NCBI RefSeq assembly: GCF_028826105.1
Contig: NZ_JAQGPL010000001.1
Span: forward strand, 4,428,501-4,492,500
Source of the DNA: Paenibacillus humicola
GTDB taxonomy: Bacteria; Bacillota; Bacilli; Paenibacillales; Paenibacillaceae
DNA length: 64,000 nucleotides
Direction: 5' to 3'
Part shown: one piece after another, positions 34,750 to 44,238 of the stretch
Position numbering within the stretch: the stretch's first letter is position 1
Layout of the letters: every line of letters begins with the position of its first letter
Translations under genes and position numbers: made by a program
Notes under the pieces: generated by a model
Database searches by the model: none
Told to the model about the DNA's origin: nothing
The model's input: the letters and a program-made list of their open reading frames with translations, nothing else

Positions 34750-36375
34750 TTACCGCACAAACTCCGACGGATTCACGCCGGTATATTTCTTGAACAAGGT
34801 GCAGAAATAGGAAACGTTTTTGCAGCCGACCCGCTCCGCGATCTCGTAGATCATAAGCCGGCCTTCGGCAAGCATCTCCTTCGCTTTCTCCATGCGGACC
34901 CGGTTGAGATAATGCGTAAACGACTCGCCCGTCGCTTTTTTAAAAATTTGACTTAAATAATAAGGGGACATGTAGACCTTGCTGCCAAGGTCGGTGATGG
35001 ACAGCTCTTCATGGTAATGGTCGCGGATATATTGGAGCGTATAATCGATGGCCTGCTTGTGTTTCGCCTTCGATTTGCAGTGCTGCTTGTGCAGGCGGAC
35101 GATTTTGTCCGACAGCCAATCCCTCAGTCCGTTCTGGTCCGCCAGCAGCCGGATTTCCCGCTCGACCCGGTCTTTCGGGAACAGCTCGTCGGCCAAAATG
35201 CCGATATCGTACAGCACGTAACCGATCACGGTCCACAGCTCGATGCCCAGCCGGTGCACGTCGCGGGGAGGCAGCGGGTCCGCGTCCGGGCTCTGAAGTG
35301 TGTCGAAAAAATCGCACACGATACGCATCGCTTCCTCGGCGTTGCCGATGCGAATTTCCTGCGACAGCTGGGCATAAAACCGGTACGGGCTTTCCAGGGC
35401 GCGCCCGCCTGCCGGGGAAGCGGCCGATTCGTCGAATACGTAAAGCGGGGCGTCCGCTTCGGCGGATGCTTCGGCCCGCTTGGCGTAAAGCGCGTAAAAC
35501 GCCTCCTCCAGCGAGACGTGAATGTCCTGCCAGCGCTCTTTTCGGCGTCCCAATCCGATGCGCACGTTCAGCTTCAAACAGGCTTCGACGGCCGAAGCGA
35601 GCCTGCGGCCGAGCCGGCCCGCCTGCGTCCGGAAGGCTTGGTCCGGAAGCTCGGCCTGCACGGGCAGCAGCACGGCGAAATAGTAGCTGTGAAGCTCCGC
35701 AAACCACGAACGGTCCCAGTCCTGCTGCAAAATCTCCCGGATGATGTTGCCGATGGCGTAGCGGAACAGGCTCCAATCCGTGAGGCTGGCGAAGCGGCCG
35801 GACGGCGTAATCTCGATGCCGAGCACCGCATGCGAACAGCCCGGACGGACGGCGCTCCCCTGCCGGATCAGGTCGGCTGCATCGAGCCCGCCCGGATTTG
35901 CGCCCGTCAGCAGCGATTTCAGCCATTCCGCTTCCACAAGCGGCTCGTATACGGACACTTTGCGGCTGAGCTCCGCAACTTCGCGCTGTTTTTGCTTCTC
36001 CTCGTCCAGCTGCCGGATCGACTGCTCGAGCGCTTCGTTCAGCGAATGGCGGGATATCGGCTTGGACAAATAGTCGCTCACATGCAGGCGGAGCGCCTGC
36101 CGGGCGTATTCGAAGTCGGAGTAGCCGGACAGGATGATCACCTTGCACCCGGCGCGCTCGGCCTGCAGCGTTTCGAGCATTTCGAGCCCGTTCATGACCG
36201 GCATGTAAATATCCGTCACGACGATATCCGGCTTGGTGCGGCGGATCAGCTCGAGCCCCTGCTCGCCGTCGATGCCCTCGCCCGCCCATTCGGCGCCCAG
36301 CGCCTCCCAGGCAATCATTTTCCGCATGCCGTCGAGCGCAAACTGGTCATCATCGATAAGCGCGATTTTGTACAT
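34750..36375 (-). CDS. Response regulator with AraC-type output (YesN family)
   Basis: 541 residues. The receiver domain (1-120) has Asp8-Asp10, phosphorylated Asp in VVTDIYMPVMNGLEML, and the switch Lys in DYLSKPIS. A middle region (about 150-420) of unknown fold is usual for YesN proteins. The DNA-binding AraC domain fills the last 100 residues (ELSITDLGSKVYMSPYYLSQIFKKATGESFTHYLNRVRM, then IYEIAERVGCKNVSYFCTLFKKYTGVNPSEF). Start overlaps the kinase gene end by 26 bases. It should activate the divergent sugar importer on the plus strand. Confidence 0.95.
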   Translation of the reverse strand: MYKIALIDDDQFALDGMRKMIAWEALGAEWAGEGIDGEQGLELIRRTKPDIVVTDIYMPVMNGLEMLETLQAERAGCKVIILSGYSDFEYARQALRLHVSDYLSKPISRHSLNEALEQSIRQLDEEKQKQREVAELSRKVSVYEPLVEAEWLKSLLTGANPGGLDAADLIRQGSAVRPGCSHAVLGIEITPSGRFASLTDWSLFRYAIGNIIREILQQDWDRSWFAELHSYYFAVLLPVQAELPDQAFRTQAGRLGRRLASAVEACLKLNVRIGLGRRKERWQDIHVSLEEAFYALYAKRAEASAEADAPLYVFDESAASPAGGRALESPYRFYAQLSQEIRIGNAEEAMRIVCDFFDTLQSPDADPLPPRDVHRLGIELWTVIGYVLYDIGILADELFPKDRVEREIRLLADQNGLRDWLSDKIVRLHKQHCKSKAKHKQAIDYTLQYIRDHYHEELSITDLGSKVYMSPYYLSQIFKKATGESFTHYLNRVRMEKAKEMLAEGRLMIYEIAERVGCKNVSYFCTLFKKYTGVNPSEFVR

Positions 36376-38086
36376 CGTCTTCCCTCCTCAAGCTGGCGAT
36401 TTTCGGTATAAAAACGTGAACCGTCGTTCCCTGCCCGGCCTCGCTGACGATATCGACACCGTACCGGGGTCCGAAATACGCGGCGATGCGCTCCTTGACG
36501 TTGCGAATGCCGTATCCGCCCGTCTTGAAGCGGGCCGGCTTGTTCTGCTGCCGTATGCCGATACCGTTGTCCGCGATCGTAAACAGCACGCCGCCGTCCT
36601 TCTCCTCGCCGACGATGCGGACGACGCCCGACGGGCGGCCGTGGAAGCCGTGGCGGACGGCATTTTCCAGAAACGGCTGCAGCGTCAGCTTCGGGATATA
36701 GGTATGTAGCAGCGATTCGGCAATATTCATCTCGAAGGCGATTTTGCCTTTCAGCCGGATGTTCTGAATGTTCAGGTAGCACTCAAGATACTCCTTCTCC
36801 TTCTCGATCAGGATGAAGCTCTCGCCGTCGGACAGCCCGATGCGAAACATACGTCCCATCAGCTCGAGCACGTCGCTGATATGCTCCTGCCCGGCTTCCA
36901 TCGCCATCCAGTTCACCTGGTCCAGCGTATTGTACAGAAAATGGGGATTGATCATCGCCTGCAGCCGTTCGACCTCCGCCACCCGCTGACGCGCATACTG
37001 CTTTTCCAGGGAGCCGTACAGCTCGGAGATGCGGCTGCGCATCCGGATGAAGCCGGCGAACAAGCTGCCGAACTCGTTGCGGTAATCGTCGGGCAGCCGA
37101 ACCTCTTTGCCGCTGATCGAGAACTGGTTCATGGCGTTCAGCAGCAGCTTGATGGGCCGGATATACTGCCTGGAGATCATGAGGGTCATCAGCAGCGCGA
37201 TGAGAATGCCGGTCAGTCCCGTCAAGGCCGTTCCGCCCGCCAGCCTCAGGCTCCAATAGGAAAGCGACCGCCATGGCGTCTGCTCCACCAGCTTCCAGTC
37301 CGAGTCGAAAAATCCGGACCACACGAGCAGCATGTTCCCCAAATGCTGCTGCCCGGTATTTTGCTTCACTCCCATTATAAACCTGTTGACGCTGTCCTCC
37401 AGCATCGCGTTGCCCGCCGAGACGACCGGCTTCCCCCTGTAATACAGCGCAAATCCGTTATCGCTGCCCCCTTCTCCAACCAGCAGATTGCGAAGCTCCG
37501 ACGACTTAATATTGATGACAAGCAGCCCCTTGTACGGCCGCAGCGGCGGAAGCACCTTTCGGGCAAAGCTGATGACGCTCGCCGGACCGTTGTCCGTCTG
37601 AATCGTATGCTCGCCGATCCAGGCAAACTGATCGCCGGCCACATCCTTGTACCAGCTCTCGCCCTCGGCCGCCTTCATCGGGATATAGCGCACAAAGCCG
37701 AGCTTGTTGGCCACCGGGTGGTCCATGTACAGGTAGATCGACTGGATAATCGGCATGGAATAAATCGTATCGGCCAAGATGCCTTCGATGACCGCCCCCT
37801 GCGCAAACCGCGCATAATCGTCGCTGTTCGAATTGAGGAAATCGTCCAGCTGCTGGTTGCCCGCAACGGAAAGGGAAATCTGCTCGAGCGACTGCAGCGT
37901 CCCTTCCACCTGCCGGTTCAGCTTATCCAGCAAATCCTGCTGGTAATCGGCCGTATTGTCCATCAGCTCGCGCATCGTCAGGACGTAGGTGATCCAGGTG
38001 GCGGCAAGCAGCAGCAGCACGATCAGCAGCGAGAAGCCGCTGAAGAAGATCCGGTCGACACGGAAGCGCTTGAACGGATTCCACAT
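36350..38086 (-). CDS. Sensor histidine kinase (YesM family, LytS-type His_kinase)
   Basis: 578 residues: membrane segment 1 at about 15-36, an extracellular dCache-like sensor (about 40-275), membrane segment 2 at about 285-307, a HAMP domain (about 308-360), the phospho-acceptor region LQAMINPHFLYNTLDQVNWM (His of the NPHFLYN motif) and an ATPase domain with LTLQPFLENAVRHG (N box), ADNGIGI (G1) and GGYGIRNVKERI (G2). Partner of the YesN regulator immediately downstream. Such pairs sense extracellular carbohydrate, often through the binding protein. Confidence 0.95.
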   Translation of the reverse strand: MWNPFKRFRVDRIFFSGFSLLIVLLLLAATWITYVLTMRELMDNTADYQQDLLDKLNRQVEGTLQSLEQISLSVAGNQQLDDFLNSNSDDYARFAQGAVIEGILADTIYSMPIIQSIYLYMDHPVANKLGFVRYIPMKAAEGESWYKDVAGDQFAWIGEHTIQTDNGPASVISFARKVLPPLRPYKGLLVINIKSSELRNLLVGEGGSDNGFALYYRGKPVVSAGNAMLEDSVNRFIMGVKQNTGQQHLGNMLLVWSGFFDSDWKLVEQTPWRSLSYWSLRLAGGTALTGLTGILIALLMTLMISRQYIRPIKLLLNAMNQFSISGKEVRLPDDYRNEFGSLFAGFIRMRSRISELYGSLEKQYARQRVAEVERLQAMINPHFLYNTLDQVNWMAMEAGQEHISDVLELMGRMFRIGLSDGESFILIEKEKEYLECYLNIQNIRLKGKIAFEMNIAESLLHTYIPKLTLQPFLENAVRHGFHGRPSGVVRIVGEEKDGGVLFTIADNGIGIRQQNKPARFKTGGYGIRNVKERIAAYFGPRYGVDIVSEAGQGTTVHVFIPKIASLRREDDVQNRAYR

Positions 38087-38165
38087 GGCGGAACGATCCC
38101 CCCCTACCCTCGATTTTAAAAATTACGAAAAAATTTAAATAATTCACAAGCTTTCGGCAAAGTCG

Positions 38166-38194
38166 TTGTAAGCGCATTCAGACCCCATTATAAT
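38166..38194 (+). promoter_or_regulatory. Sigma-A promoter with overlapping cre-like site for the sugar importer
   Basis: TTGTAA (38166-38171), a 17-base spacer and TATAAT (38189-38194). The sequence TGTAAGCGCATTCA at 38167-38180 fits the CcpA cre consensus TGWAARCGYTWNCW with one mismatch and covers the -35 element, so glucose repression is expected. Confidence 0.7.
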
Positions 38195-38247
38195 CCGACT
38201 GAGAGCGATTTTAAATACTGCGATTGTGAAGAAAGAGGGTAGATGCG

Positions 38248-39579
38248 ATGAGATTTGGGCAGTCAAAATGGTTCTCCTTGGGCGCGGCAGTCGTGCTGCT
38301 GGGAAGCCTGCTTGCCGGCTGCGGCTCGGGGAGCGATTCGAAGGCGAACGAAGGAAGCGGAAGCGGCGGCTCGGACGGCCAGCAAATTAACCTGCGCATA
38401 TCCTGGTGGGGCTCGCAGGACCGGAACGACCGGACGCTGAAGGTGATCAAAATGTACGAAAGCCAGCATCCGAACATCAAGATTACGCCCGAATTTTTAA
38501 GCTGGGACGGTTATTGGCAAAAGCTCGCGACGGAGGCGGCAGGCAAGAATTTGCCGGACATCATCCAGATGGATTACGCATACATCGATCAATACGCCAG
38601 CAAGCAGCTGATTGCGCCGCTTGACCCGTTCATCGAAGCCAAGGTGCTCGATGTGAGCGACATCGACGCCAACTACCTCGACAGCGGCAAAATCGACGGC
38701 AAGCTGTACGGCATCAATCTGGGCGCCAACTCCATCGCGATCGCTTACGATCCGGAAATGTTCAAGGAAGCGGGCGTCCCCGAGCCGCCTGCCGACGGCA
38801 TGTCCTGGGACGATTTCGCCGCGATGCTGAAGAAGCTGAAGGACAATTTGCCCAAAGGCACCTACGCCATCAACAACATGGACGACATGAGCGGCTTCAA
38901 GCATTATTTGCGGGAAAACGGAACCTGGGTCTATAACGATGCGGGCGACGGGCTCGGCTATACCGACGACAAGTATTTGACCTGGTACTTCGATTACTTC
39001 AACAAGCTGCGCGAGGCGGGCGTCGTCCCGAACGAAGAGACGGAGCTCGGCGTCAAGGGGCTCGAGGATTCGCTGATCGTGCACAAGAAAGCGGCGATGC
39101 AGAGCTTTAACAGCAACCAGCTGGTAGCGCTGGCTTCGGCTGCGGGACGTCCGCTCAAGCTGATGATGTATCCGACGCTGCCCGGCGGCAAGCCCGGACA
39201 CTTCATCAAGCCGTCGCAGTTCTTCTCGCTTTACAGCGGATCGAAGCACCAGAAGGAAGCGGTCGATTTCATCAACTATTTCACGAACGACCTCGAAGCG
39301 AACAAAGTGCTGGCCGCGGAACGGGGCGTTCCGGTGCCGACCAAAATCAGGGAAGCGCTGTACCCGAACCTGTCTCCGGCGGAGAAAACGACGTTCGATT
39401 ATGTAGAGAGCGTCGGCAAGGTTGCGGGACCGATCAATCCCCCCGACCCGGAACTGTCGCCGAAGGTAGGCGACCTGTTTACGCAAATCCAGCAGGCGGT
39501 CAATTACGGCAAAACGACCCCCGAGCAGGCGGCGAAGCAGTTCCGCGATCAGGCGTCGCAGGATCTGAAGGGACAATAA
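38248..39579 (+). CDS. Sugar ABC transporter substrate-binding lipoprotein (family 1)
   Basis: 443 residues. Lipobox LLAGC at about residue 25, a Gly/Ser linker, then a family 1 binding fold: LRISWWGSQDRNDRTLKVIKMYESQHPNIKITPEF, DIIQMDYAYIDQYASKQLIAPLD and LYGINLGANSIAIAYDPEMFKEAGV. First gene of a plus-strand operon with two permeases, transcribed divergently from the YesMN pair that presumably controls it. The ligand is a sugar or oligosaccharide, not identifiable from sequence. Confidence 0.93.
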   Translation: MRFGQSKWFSLGAAVVLLGSLLAGCGSGSDSKANEGSGSGGSDGQQINLRISWWGSQDRNDRTLKVIKMYESQHPNIKITPEFLSWDGYWQKLATEAAGKNLPDIIQMDYAYIDQYASKQLIAPLDPFIEAKVLDVSDIDANYLDSGKIDGKLYGINLGANSIAIAYDPEMFKEAGVPEPPADGMSWDDFAAMLKKLKDNLPKGTYAINNMDDMSGFKHYLRENGTWVYNDAGDGLGYTDDKYLTWYFDYFNKLREAGVVPNEETELGVKGLEDSLIVHKKAAMQSFNSNQLVALASAAGRPLKLMMYPTLPGGKPGHFIKPSQFFSLYSGSKHQKEAVDFINYFTNDLEANKVLAAERGVPVPTKIREALYPNLSPAEKTTFDYVESVGKVAGPINPPDPELSPKVGDLFTQIQQAVNYGKTTPEQAAKQFRDQASQDLKGQ

Positions 39580-39674
39580 ACGGCACGATGCGGCTCGGAG
39601 CCGCAAACATGTAAACCCGGCGGGGCTGCGGCAGTCCGGAGCCCCGTCCGCATATTGGAGGTGCAACCCAACCT

Positions 39675-40631
39675 ATGAGCAATCCGGCTAAAACCGCCGT
39701 CGTCCGGCAGCCCGATCCCGCCGTGACGGCCGCGGGGAAACGAATGACGAGCCTGAAATCGAACCTGATCGGTTACGCCTTCATCTCCCCCTGGCTGATC
39801 GGCTTTCTGGTCTTTATTATCGGACCGATGATCGCGTCGGCCTATTTGTCGCTGACGCATTACGATATGCTAACCGCCGCGAAATGGGCCGGTTTCGGCA
39901 ATTACGCCAAGCTGTTCGGCGAGGACGACCGCTTCTACACGGCGCTGAAGGTGACCTTTATTTTTGCGGTCATCTCCGTTCCGCTGAAGTTGGCGTTCGC
40001 GCTCATTATTGCCACGATGTTTAACGGCAAGCACCGGGGGATCGGGATCTACCGGACGGTTTATTACATTCCGTCGATTGTCGGCGGCAGCGTCGCCATC
40101 GCCGTCATGTGGAAGCAGCTGTTCGGGGACGAAGGCGCGGTCAACGGCATTTTGCAGCTGTTCGGCGTTCAGGGCACGAACTGGGTTACCAATCCCGATA
40201 CGGCACTCAGCACCCTGATTCTGCTCGTGATCTGGCAGTTCGGGTCGCCGATGCTCATTTTCCTGGCGGGACTGAAGCAAATTCCGGGCGAAATTTACGA
40301 AGCCGCCATTGTCGACGGAGCGAACCGGTTTCAGAAATATGCGCGGATCACGCTGCCGCTGCTGACGCCCGTTATTTTCTTCAATCTGGTCATGCAGATG
40401 ATCGACGCGTTTATGGCATTCACGCAAAGCTTCCTCGTTACGGCGGGAGGGCCGCTCGACCGGACGCTGTTCTACGCCGTGTATCTGTACCAGACGGCCT
40501 TCGGCCACTTCGAGATGGGCTATGCTTCGGCAATGGCCTGGGTGCTGCTCTTTATCGTGGCGGCCGTGACGCTGCTGTTCTTCCGGAGCGCTTCGACGTG
40601 GGTGCATTACGAGTCGGAAGGAGGGCGCTAA
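39675..40631 (+). CDS. Sugar ABC transporter permease (MalF/UgpA-like)
   Basis: 318 residues, six membrane segments beginning GYAFISPWLIGFLVFIIGPMIASAYLS. The EAA loop reads IYEAAIVDGANRFQKYARITLPLLTP. GGAGGTG precedes the ATG by eleven bases. The gene lies 95 bases after the binding protein and directly before the second permease (1-base gap). Confidence 0.93.
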   Translation: MSNPAKTAVVRQPDPAVTAAGKRMTSLKSNLIGYAFISPWLIGFLVFIIGPMIASAYLSLTHYDMLTAAKWAGFGNYAKLFGEDDRFYTALKVTFIFAVISVPLKLAFALIIATMFNGKHRGIGIYRTVYYIPSIVGGSVAIAVMWKQLFGDEGAVNGILQLFGVQGTNWVTNPDTALSTLILLVIWQFGSPMLIFLAGLKQIPGEIYEAAIVDGANRFQKYARITLPLLTPVIFFNLVMQMIDAFMAFTQSFLVTAGGPLDRTLFYAVYLYQTAFGHFEMGYASAMAWVLLFIVAAVTLLFFRSASTWVHYESEGGR

Positions 40632-40632
40632 G

Positions 40633-41475
40633 GTGACGACGTCGCACGGCAGAAGCTTTATGTTTCACGCGTTTACGATCCTGGTCGGCGTGCTCATGAT
40701 TTATCCGATTTTATGGACCTTCGCAAGCTCGCTGAAGCCAGAGTCGGAAATTTTCCGCAATGCGGAGAACCTCATTCCGTCCAGCTATCACTGGGAAAAT
40801 TACGTCAACGGCTGGCGGGGCTTCGGCACAACCGGCTTCAACATCTTTTTCCGGAACTCGTTCTTCCTGACGATTCTGGTCGTCGCCGGCACGATCTTCT
40901 CGTCGGCGCTCGTGTCGTTCGGCTTCGCCCGCCGCAAGTTTTGGCTGCACGGCTTTCTGTTCGGGTGCATGATGATCACGCTGATGCTGCCGGCGCAGGT
41001 GACGCTTATTCCGCAGTATATTCTGTACCAACAGCTTGGCTGGGTGAACACGTACCTTCCCCTGATCGTGCCCGCTTTTATCGGGGGGAACCCGTTCTTC
41101 ATTTTCCTGATGGTGCAATTTATTCGCGGCCTGCCCCGCGAGCTCGACGAATCGGCGGTCATCGACGGCTGCAGCGCGTTCGGCGTGTTTCTTAAAATCA
41201 TACTGCCGCTCTGCTTGCCCGCGCTCGTGACGGTGGCGATCTTTACGTTCTATTGGACGTGGAACGATTTTCTCGGGCCGCTCGTCTACCTGAACAATCC
41301 GGACATGCAGACCGTATCGCTTGCGCTCCGCCTGTTCTCGGATCCGTCGTCGGTTACCCAATGGGGGCAGATGTTCGCCATGTCGACGCTGTCGCTTCTC
41401 CCGATGCTGCTCGTATTCCTGTTTTTCCAGCGTTACCTGGTTGAGGGCATCGCTACGACCGGGATTAAAGGCTGA
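40633..41475 (+). CDS. Sugar ABC transporter permease (MalG/UgpE-like)
   Basis: 280 residues from a GTG start placed right after the first permease's stop (GGAGG upstream). Six membrane segments, the EAA loop ELDESAVIDGCSAFGVFLKIILPLCLP (Glu-Ser for Glu-Ala-Ala), and the end FFQRYLVEGIATTGIKG typical of MalG-type permeases. No ATPase gene follows; an MsmX-like shared ATPase is presumed. Confidence 0.93.
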   Translation: MTTSHGRSFMFHAFTILVGVLMIYPILWTFASSLKPESEIFRNAENLIPSSYHWENYVNGWRGFGTTGFNIFFRNSFFLTILVVAGTIFSSALVSFGFARRKFWLHGFLFGCMMITLMLPAQVTLIPQYILYQQLGWVNTYLPLIVPAFIGGNPFFIFLMVQFIRGLPRELDESAVIDGCSAFGVFLKIILPLCLPALVTVAIFTFYWTWNDFLGPLVYLNNPDMQTVSLALRLFSDPSSVTQWGQMFAMSTLSLLPMLLVFLFFQRYLVEGIATTGIKG

Positions 41476-41664
41476 CCGCGCCGGATCCGGCCGAAAGACG
41501 TACCCGCAAGCCCGGATCAGGCGTTCCGCCCGGCTTTTCGGCGGCTCCTCGTCCGGGCGAACTAGGGCGAAATTCCTGATTTTCCCGGCACTCCGTCTAT
41601 GAACGGCAATTTATAGTAAAATAGATTGCACGTATAGACTTAAGCGATGAAGGGAAGATCACCA

Positions 41665-42753
41665 TTGAACATGGATTCGACAGACAACGATTACATGCCA
41701 AGAGCCGCCCGCACGAGGAAAGACAGAACCTTGTCGAAAATCATACTGGCAGCCGCGGCTTTTGCGCTGGTCCTCGGCGTCGTCGGATATACGATATTTA
41801 AAATCCAGCCGTCGGGTTCTAAACCTTCGCTCTCGGGCAATGCCCCACTGGCAGGCGGCGCGGATGCGCCTGCCGCAAACGATGCGGCGGGCGCCTCATC
41901 GACCAAGCCGGTCGAGCCGGGGACAGACGCGGACGGCGTTTCCTCGGGCTCCACAGCGACGCCGGATGCCAGTTCGACATCGGCCGCCGGAACTACGACC
42001 GGGTCTTCGGCGTCAGCAGGCGGCTCGGCGGCTGCCGGCTCGAATTCCGGATCTGCGGCGGATTCCGATCAGGCGCCGGCATCGGATGATAGCTCGAAGC
42101 CGGACTCAAACGGCGGGCAAGTCTCTTCCGCGGAATCCGGCCAGACGGTGAAGCTGCCGGCGACCTATGTCGTCCGCAAAGGCGACACGCTGTCCTCCAT
42201 TTCCATGAGGTTTTACCATTCCAAGGCGTATGTCGACCTGATCGCCCAACAAAATCATATGGCGTTCATCAACGATATGTCCGTGGGCGATACCCTCAAA
42301 ATTCCGGCGCTGCCCGCAGGCGGCTCGGTGCCGGATAAGCGGCAGGACGAGCCGGATTATTCGAAGGTGACGCTGCCCGCAGCATACATGGTACAACCCG
42401 GCGATACGCTGTTCCACATTTCCCAGCTGTTTTACCGTTCGGGGGATTACGCGGACCTGCTCGCGAAGCAAAACAAGCTGGACAAGACCAAAGGCCTGAA
42501 AGCGGGAAGCTCGCTTGTCATCCCCGCCCTTCCGGATTCGAAACCGGAAGGCGGTCAAAACGGCGGAGCGGGCGAACAAACCGCCGTTCAAACGCATACC
42601 GTGCAGAAAGGCGAGACTCTGTACAGCATTTCCCGCCAATACTACGGATCCGACAAATACGCCAACACGATCGCGGAATACAACCATCTGGCCGACGGCG
42701 ACGCGGTCAAAGCCGGCGACGTGTTGAAAATTCCGCCGGTTCCGGCGTCATAA
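41665..42753 (+). CDS. Membrane-anchored protein with three LysM repeats
   Basis: 362 residues from a TTG at 41665 (AAGGGAAG seven bases upstream); ATG codons at 41647 and 41671 are in frame but have poorer ribosome sites. One membrane segment (KIILAAAAFALVLGVVGYTIF), a long Ser/Ala/Gly/Asp linker (about 55-165) that spans the wall, then three LysM domains: YVVRKGDTLSSISMRFYHS, YMVQPGDTLFHISQLFYRS and HTVQKGETLYSISRQYYGS, each ending in an IPALP/IPPVP segment. LysM repeats bind N-acetylglucosamine in peptidoglycan or chitin. No enzymatic domain is attached. Confidence 0.88.
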   Translation: MNMDSTDNDYMPRAARTRKDRTLSKIILAAAAFALVLGVVGYTIFKIQPSGSKPSLSGNAPLAGGADAPAANDAAGASSTKPVEPGTDADGVSSGSTATPDASSTSAAGTTTGSSASAGGSAAAGSNSGSAADSDQAPASDDSSKPDSNGGQVSSAESGQTVKLPATYVVRKGDTLSSISMRFYHSKAYVDLIAQQNHMAFINDMSVGDTLKIPALPAGGSVPDKRQDEPDYSKVTLPAAYMVQPGDTLFHISQLFYRSGDYADLLAKQNKLDKTKGLKAGSSLVIPALPDSKPEGGQNGGAGEQTAVQTHTVQKGETLYSISRQYYGSDKYANTIAEYNHLADGDAVKAGDVLKIPPVPAS

Positions 42754-42808
42754 AGGCAAGCAGCGGCAGCACGGAGAAGCATTTCGAACCGGGCTGCCGC
42801 TTTGCTTT
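42752..42808. terminator. Bidirectional intrinsic terminator
   Basis: GCGGCAGC pairs with GCTGCCGC and outer AAGC with GCTT (42752-42770 with 42793-42808); A-run left, TTT right. It lies between the LysM gene and the convergent SDR gene. Confidence 0.7.
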
Positions 42809-42810
42809 CG

Positions 42811-43539
42811 TTATCTTTTATTCAAACGCAATCCTCCGTCCGCCTCCAGTACTGTCCCCGTCACGAACGAATTGTCGATCAAATAAACGATCGATTTCGC
42901 TATATCCTCCGGCTCTCCGATCCTGCCCACCGCCGATTGATCCGCGTAATGCCGAAAAGCCTCGCTTCGCGAAGCCTCCGGCATCCAGTTCCACCACGAC
43001 GTCCGGATAACGCCCGGAGAAACGGCATTCACGCGAAGAGGCGCCAGCTCAAGCGCCAAATTGGGCACCATCGCTTCCAAAGCGGCGTTGATAGCGGACA
43101 ACCCGGATACGCCCTCCGAAACGTTCCGGGCGCTGATTGAAGTTATAAACGTGATGGATCCTTTGGCGTTCAAGGTTTTCAAACTGGATTGCGCGCAAAG
43201 GAGCTGCGGCCAAAATTTCGCTTCGAAGCCGGCGCGCAGCTCGTCCAGGGACAGCTCGCGAAAGCTTCCCGCCCCTTTGGCGCCCGATACGGAAATGACC
43301 AAATGGTCGAATGTCCCCTGGCGTTCAAAAAAAGCTTTTACCTGTTCCGGGGAACCGGCATCCAGCCGTTCACCCCTAGCTTGCGAACCCAAGCTGCGCA
43401 GCGCCTCTTCCAGCTTGGCGGGGTCCCGTCCGCTCACGATAACCTCGGCTCCCGACGCGGCAAGCAAACCGGCCGCCGCAAGCCCGATGCCGGAAGTGCC
43501 GCCCATAAGGATAACGCGCTGACCGCTCAAATTTTCCAT
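42811..43539 (-). CDS. Short-chain dehydrogenase/reductase family protein with atypical active site
   Basis: 242 residues. The Rossmann motif GGTSGIG (13-19), the NAG-like segment ISVSGAKGAG and the C-terminal LIDNSFVTGTVLEADGG mark a classical SDR. The Ser of the triad (SISARN) is present, but the segment that should hold YxxxK reads GLSAINAALEA, so Tyr is Leu147 and Lys is Asn151. This variant is known from a subgroup of SDRs; catalysis may be altered or lost. It is transcribed divergently from a TetR regulator and shares an operator with it. Confidence 0.85.
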   Translation of the reverse strand: MENLSGQRVILMGGTSGIGLAAAGLLAASGAEVIVSGRDPAKLEEALRSLGSQARGERLDAGSPEQVKAFFERQGTFDHLVISVSGAKGAGSFRELSLDELRAGFEAKFWPQLLCAQSSLKTLNAKGSITFITSISARNVSEGVSGLSAINAALEAMVPNLALELAPLRVNAVSPGVIRTSWWNWMPEASRSEAFRHYADQSAVGRIGEPEDIAKSIVYLIDNSFVTGTVLEADGGLRLNKR

Positions 43540-43563
43540 CCGGTTATTTCCCTCCCAAAACCG

Positions 43564-43614
43564 TTGATTTTCAACATGTTTTTAATTATAATACGATACG
43601 TATCGTAATGTAAA
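43564..43614. promoter_or_regulatory. Overlapping divergent promoters with a perfect TetR-type palindrome
   Basis: TetR gene, plus strand: TTGATT (43564-43569), 17 bases, TATAAT (43587-43592). SDR gene, minus strand: TTTACA (43609-43614), 18 bases, TATAAT (43585-43590). The 16-bp perfect palindrome TACGATACGTATCGTA (43592-43607) fills the SDR promoter spacer and abuts the tetR -10, so one bound dimer would block both promoters. Confidence 0.85.
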
Positions 43615-43638
43615 TAAATTTAGGGGAGGCTCTGATTT

Positions 43639-44232
43639 ATGGATGCCGAACAGGAACATCGACGCGCTCCGGGGCGGCCCAGAAGCCGGCAGGTAGGGGA
43701 AGCCGTGACGACGGCCACGCTGAAGCTTTTGCAATCAACTTCCTATAAAAACATCACGATGGAAAGAATCGCAAAGGAAGCCGGGGTCGGAAAGCCTTCC
43801 TTATATCGCCGATGGCCGGGCGTTCCGTTCATTGTCATGGAAACGCTCCAGCTCCATGCCGAGCGGGAGATTCGCATTCCCGACACCGGACGGCTCAAAA
43901 CCGACGTTTTCCGGTACATGCAGCAAACGTGCCAAGCGCTTGCCGGGCGAACAGGCGAATTCGTGCGCTGTCTGATGGCCGAAGCCCAATGGAATTCCGA
44001 ATTCGCAGCCGTATTCCGCGAAACGTTCATCGCTTCGCGGCGGCGGCATTTGATCGGCATACTGGAGCGGGGCATGCGTCGCGGGGAATTGCCGGCCGAT
44101 TCGAATTGCGAGCTCCTCGCCGATCTCCTCTACGGCCCGATGTGGTACCGGCTGCTGAACGGGCATGCACCCTTGGACGAACCATTCGTTCACGGTTTGG
44201 TCGACCAGCTCTTCCATGATTCCGAGAATTGA
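43639..44232 (+). CDS. TetR/AcrR-family repressor (of the divergent SDR gene)
   Basis: 197 residues. The helix-turn-helix is at about 25-65: TTATLKLLQSTSYKNITMERIAKEAGVGKPSLYRRWPG. A long N-terminal basic tail (HRRAPGRPRSRQ) can reach the minor groove. The C-terminal ligand domain contains AEAQWNSEFAAVFRETFIASRR, typical of the TetR_C_11-like group. The intergenic palindrome makes autoregulation and control of the SDR likely; the inducer is unknown. Confidence 0.9.
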   Translation: MDAEQEHRRAPGRPRSRQVGEAVTTATLKLLQSTSYKNITMERIAKEAGVGKPSLYRRWPGVPFIVMETLQLHAEREIRIPDTGRLKTDVFRYMQQTCQALAGRTGEFVRCLMAEAQWNSEFAAVFRETFIASRRRHLIGILERGMRRGELPADSNCELLADLLYGPMWYRLLNGHAPLDEPFVHGLVDQLFHDSEN

Positions 44233-44238
44233 TGCAAA

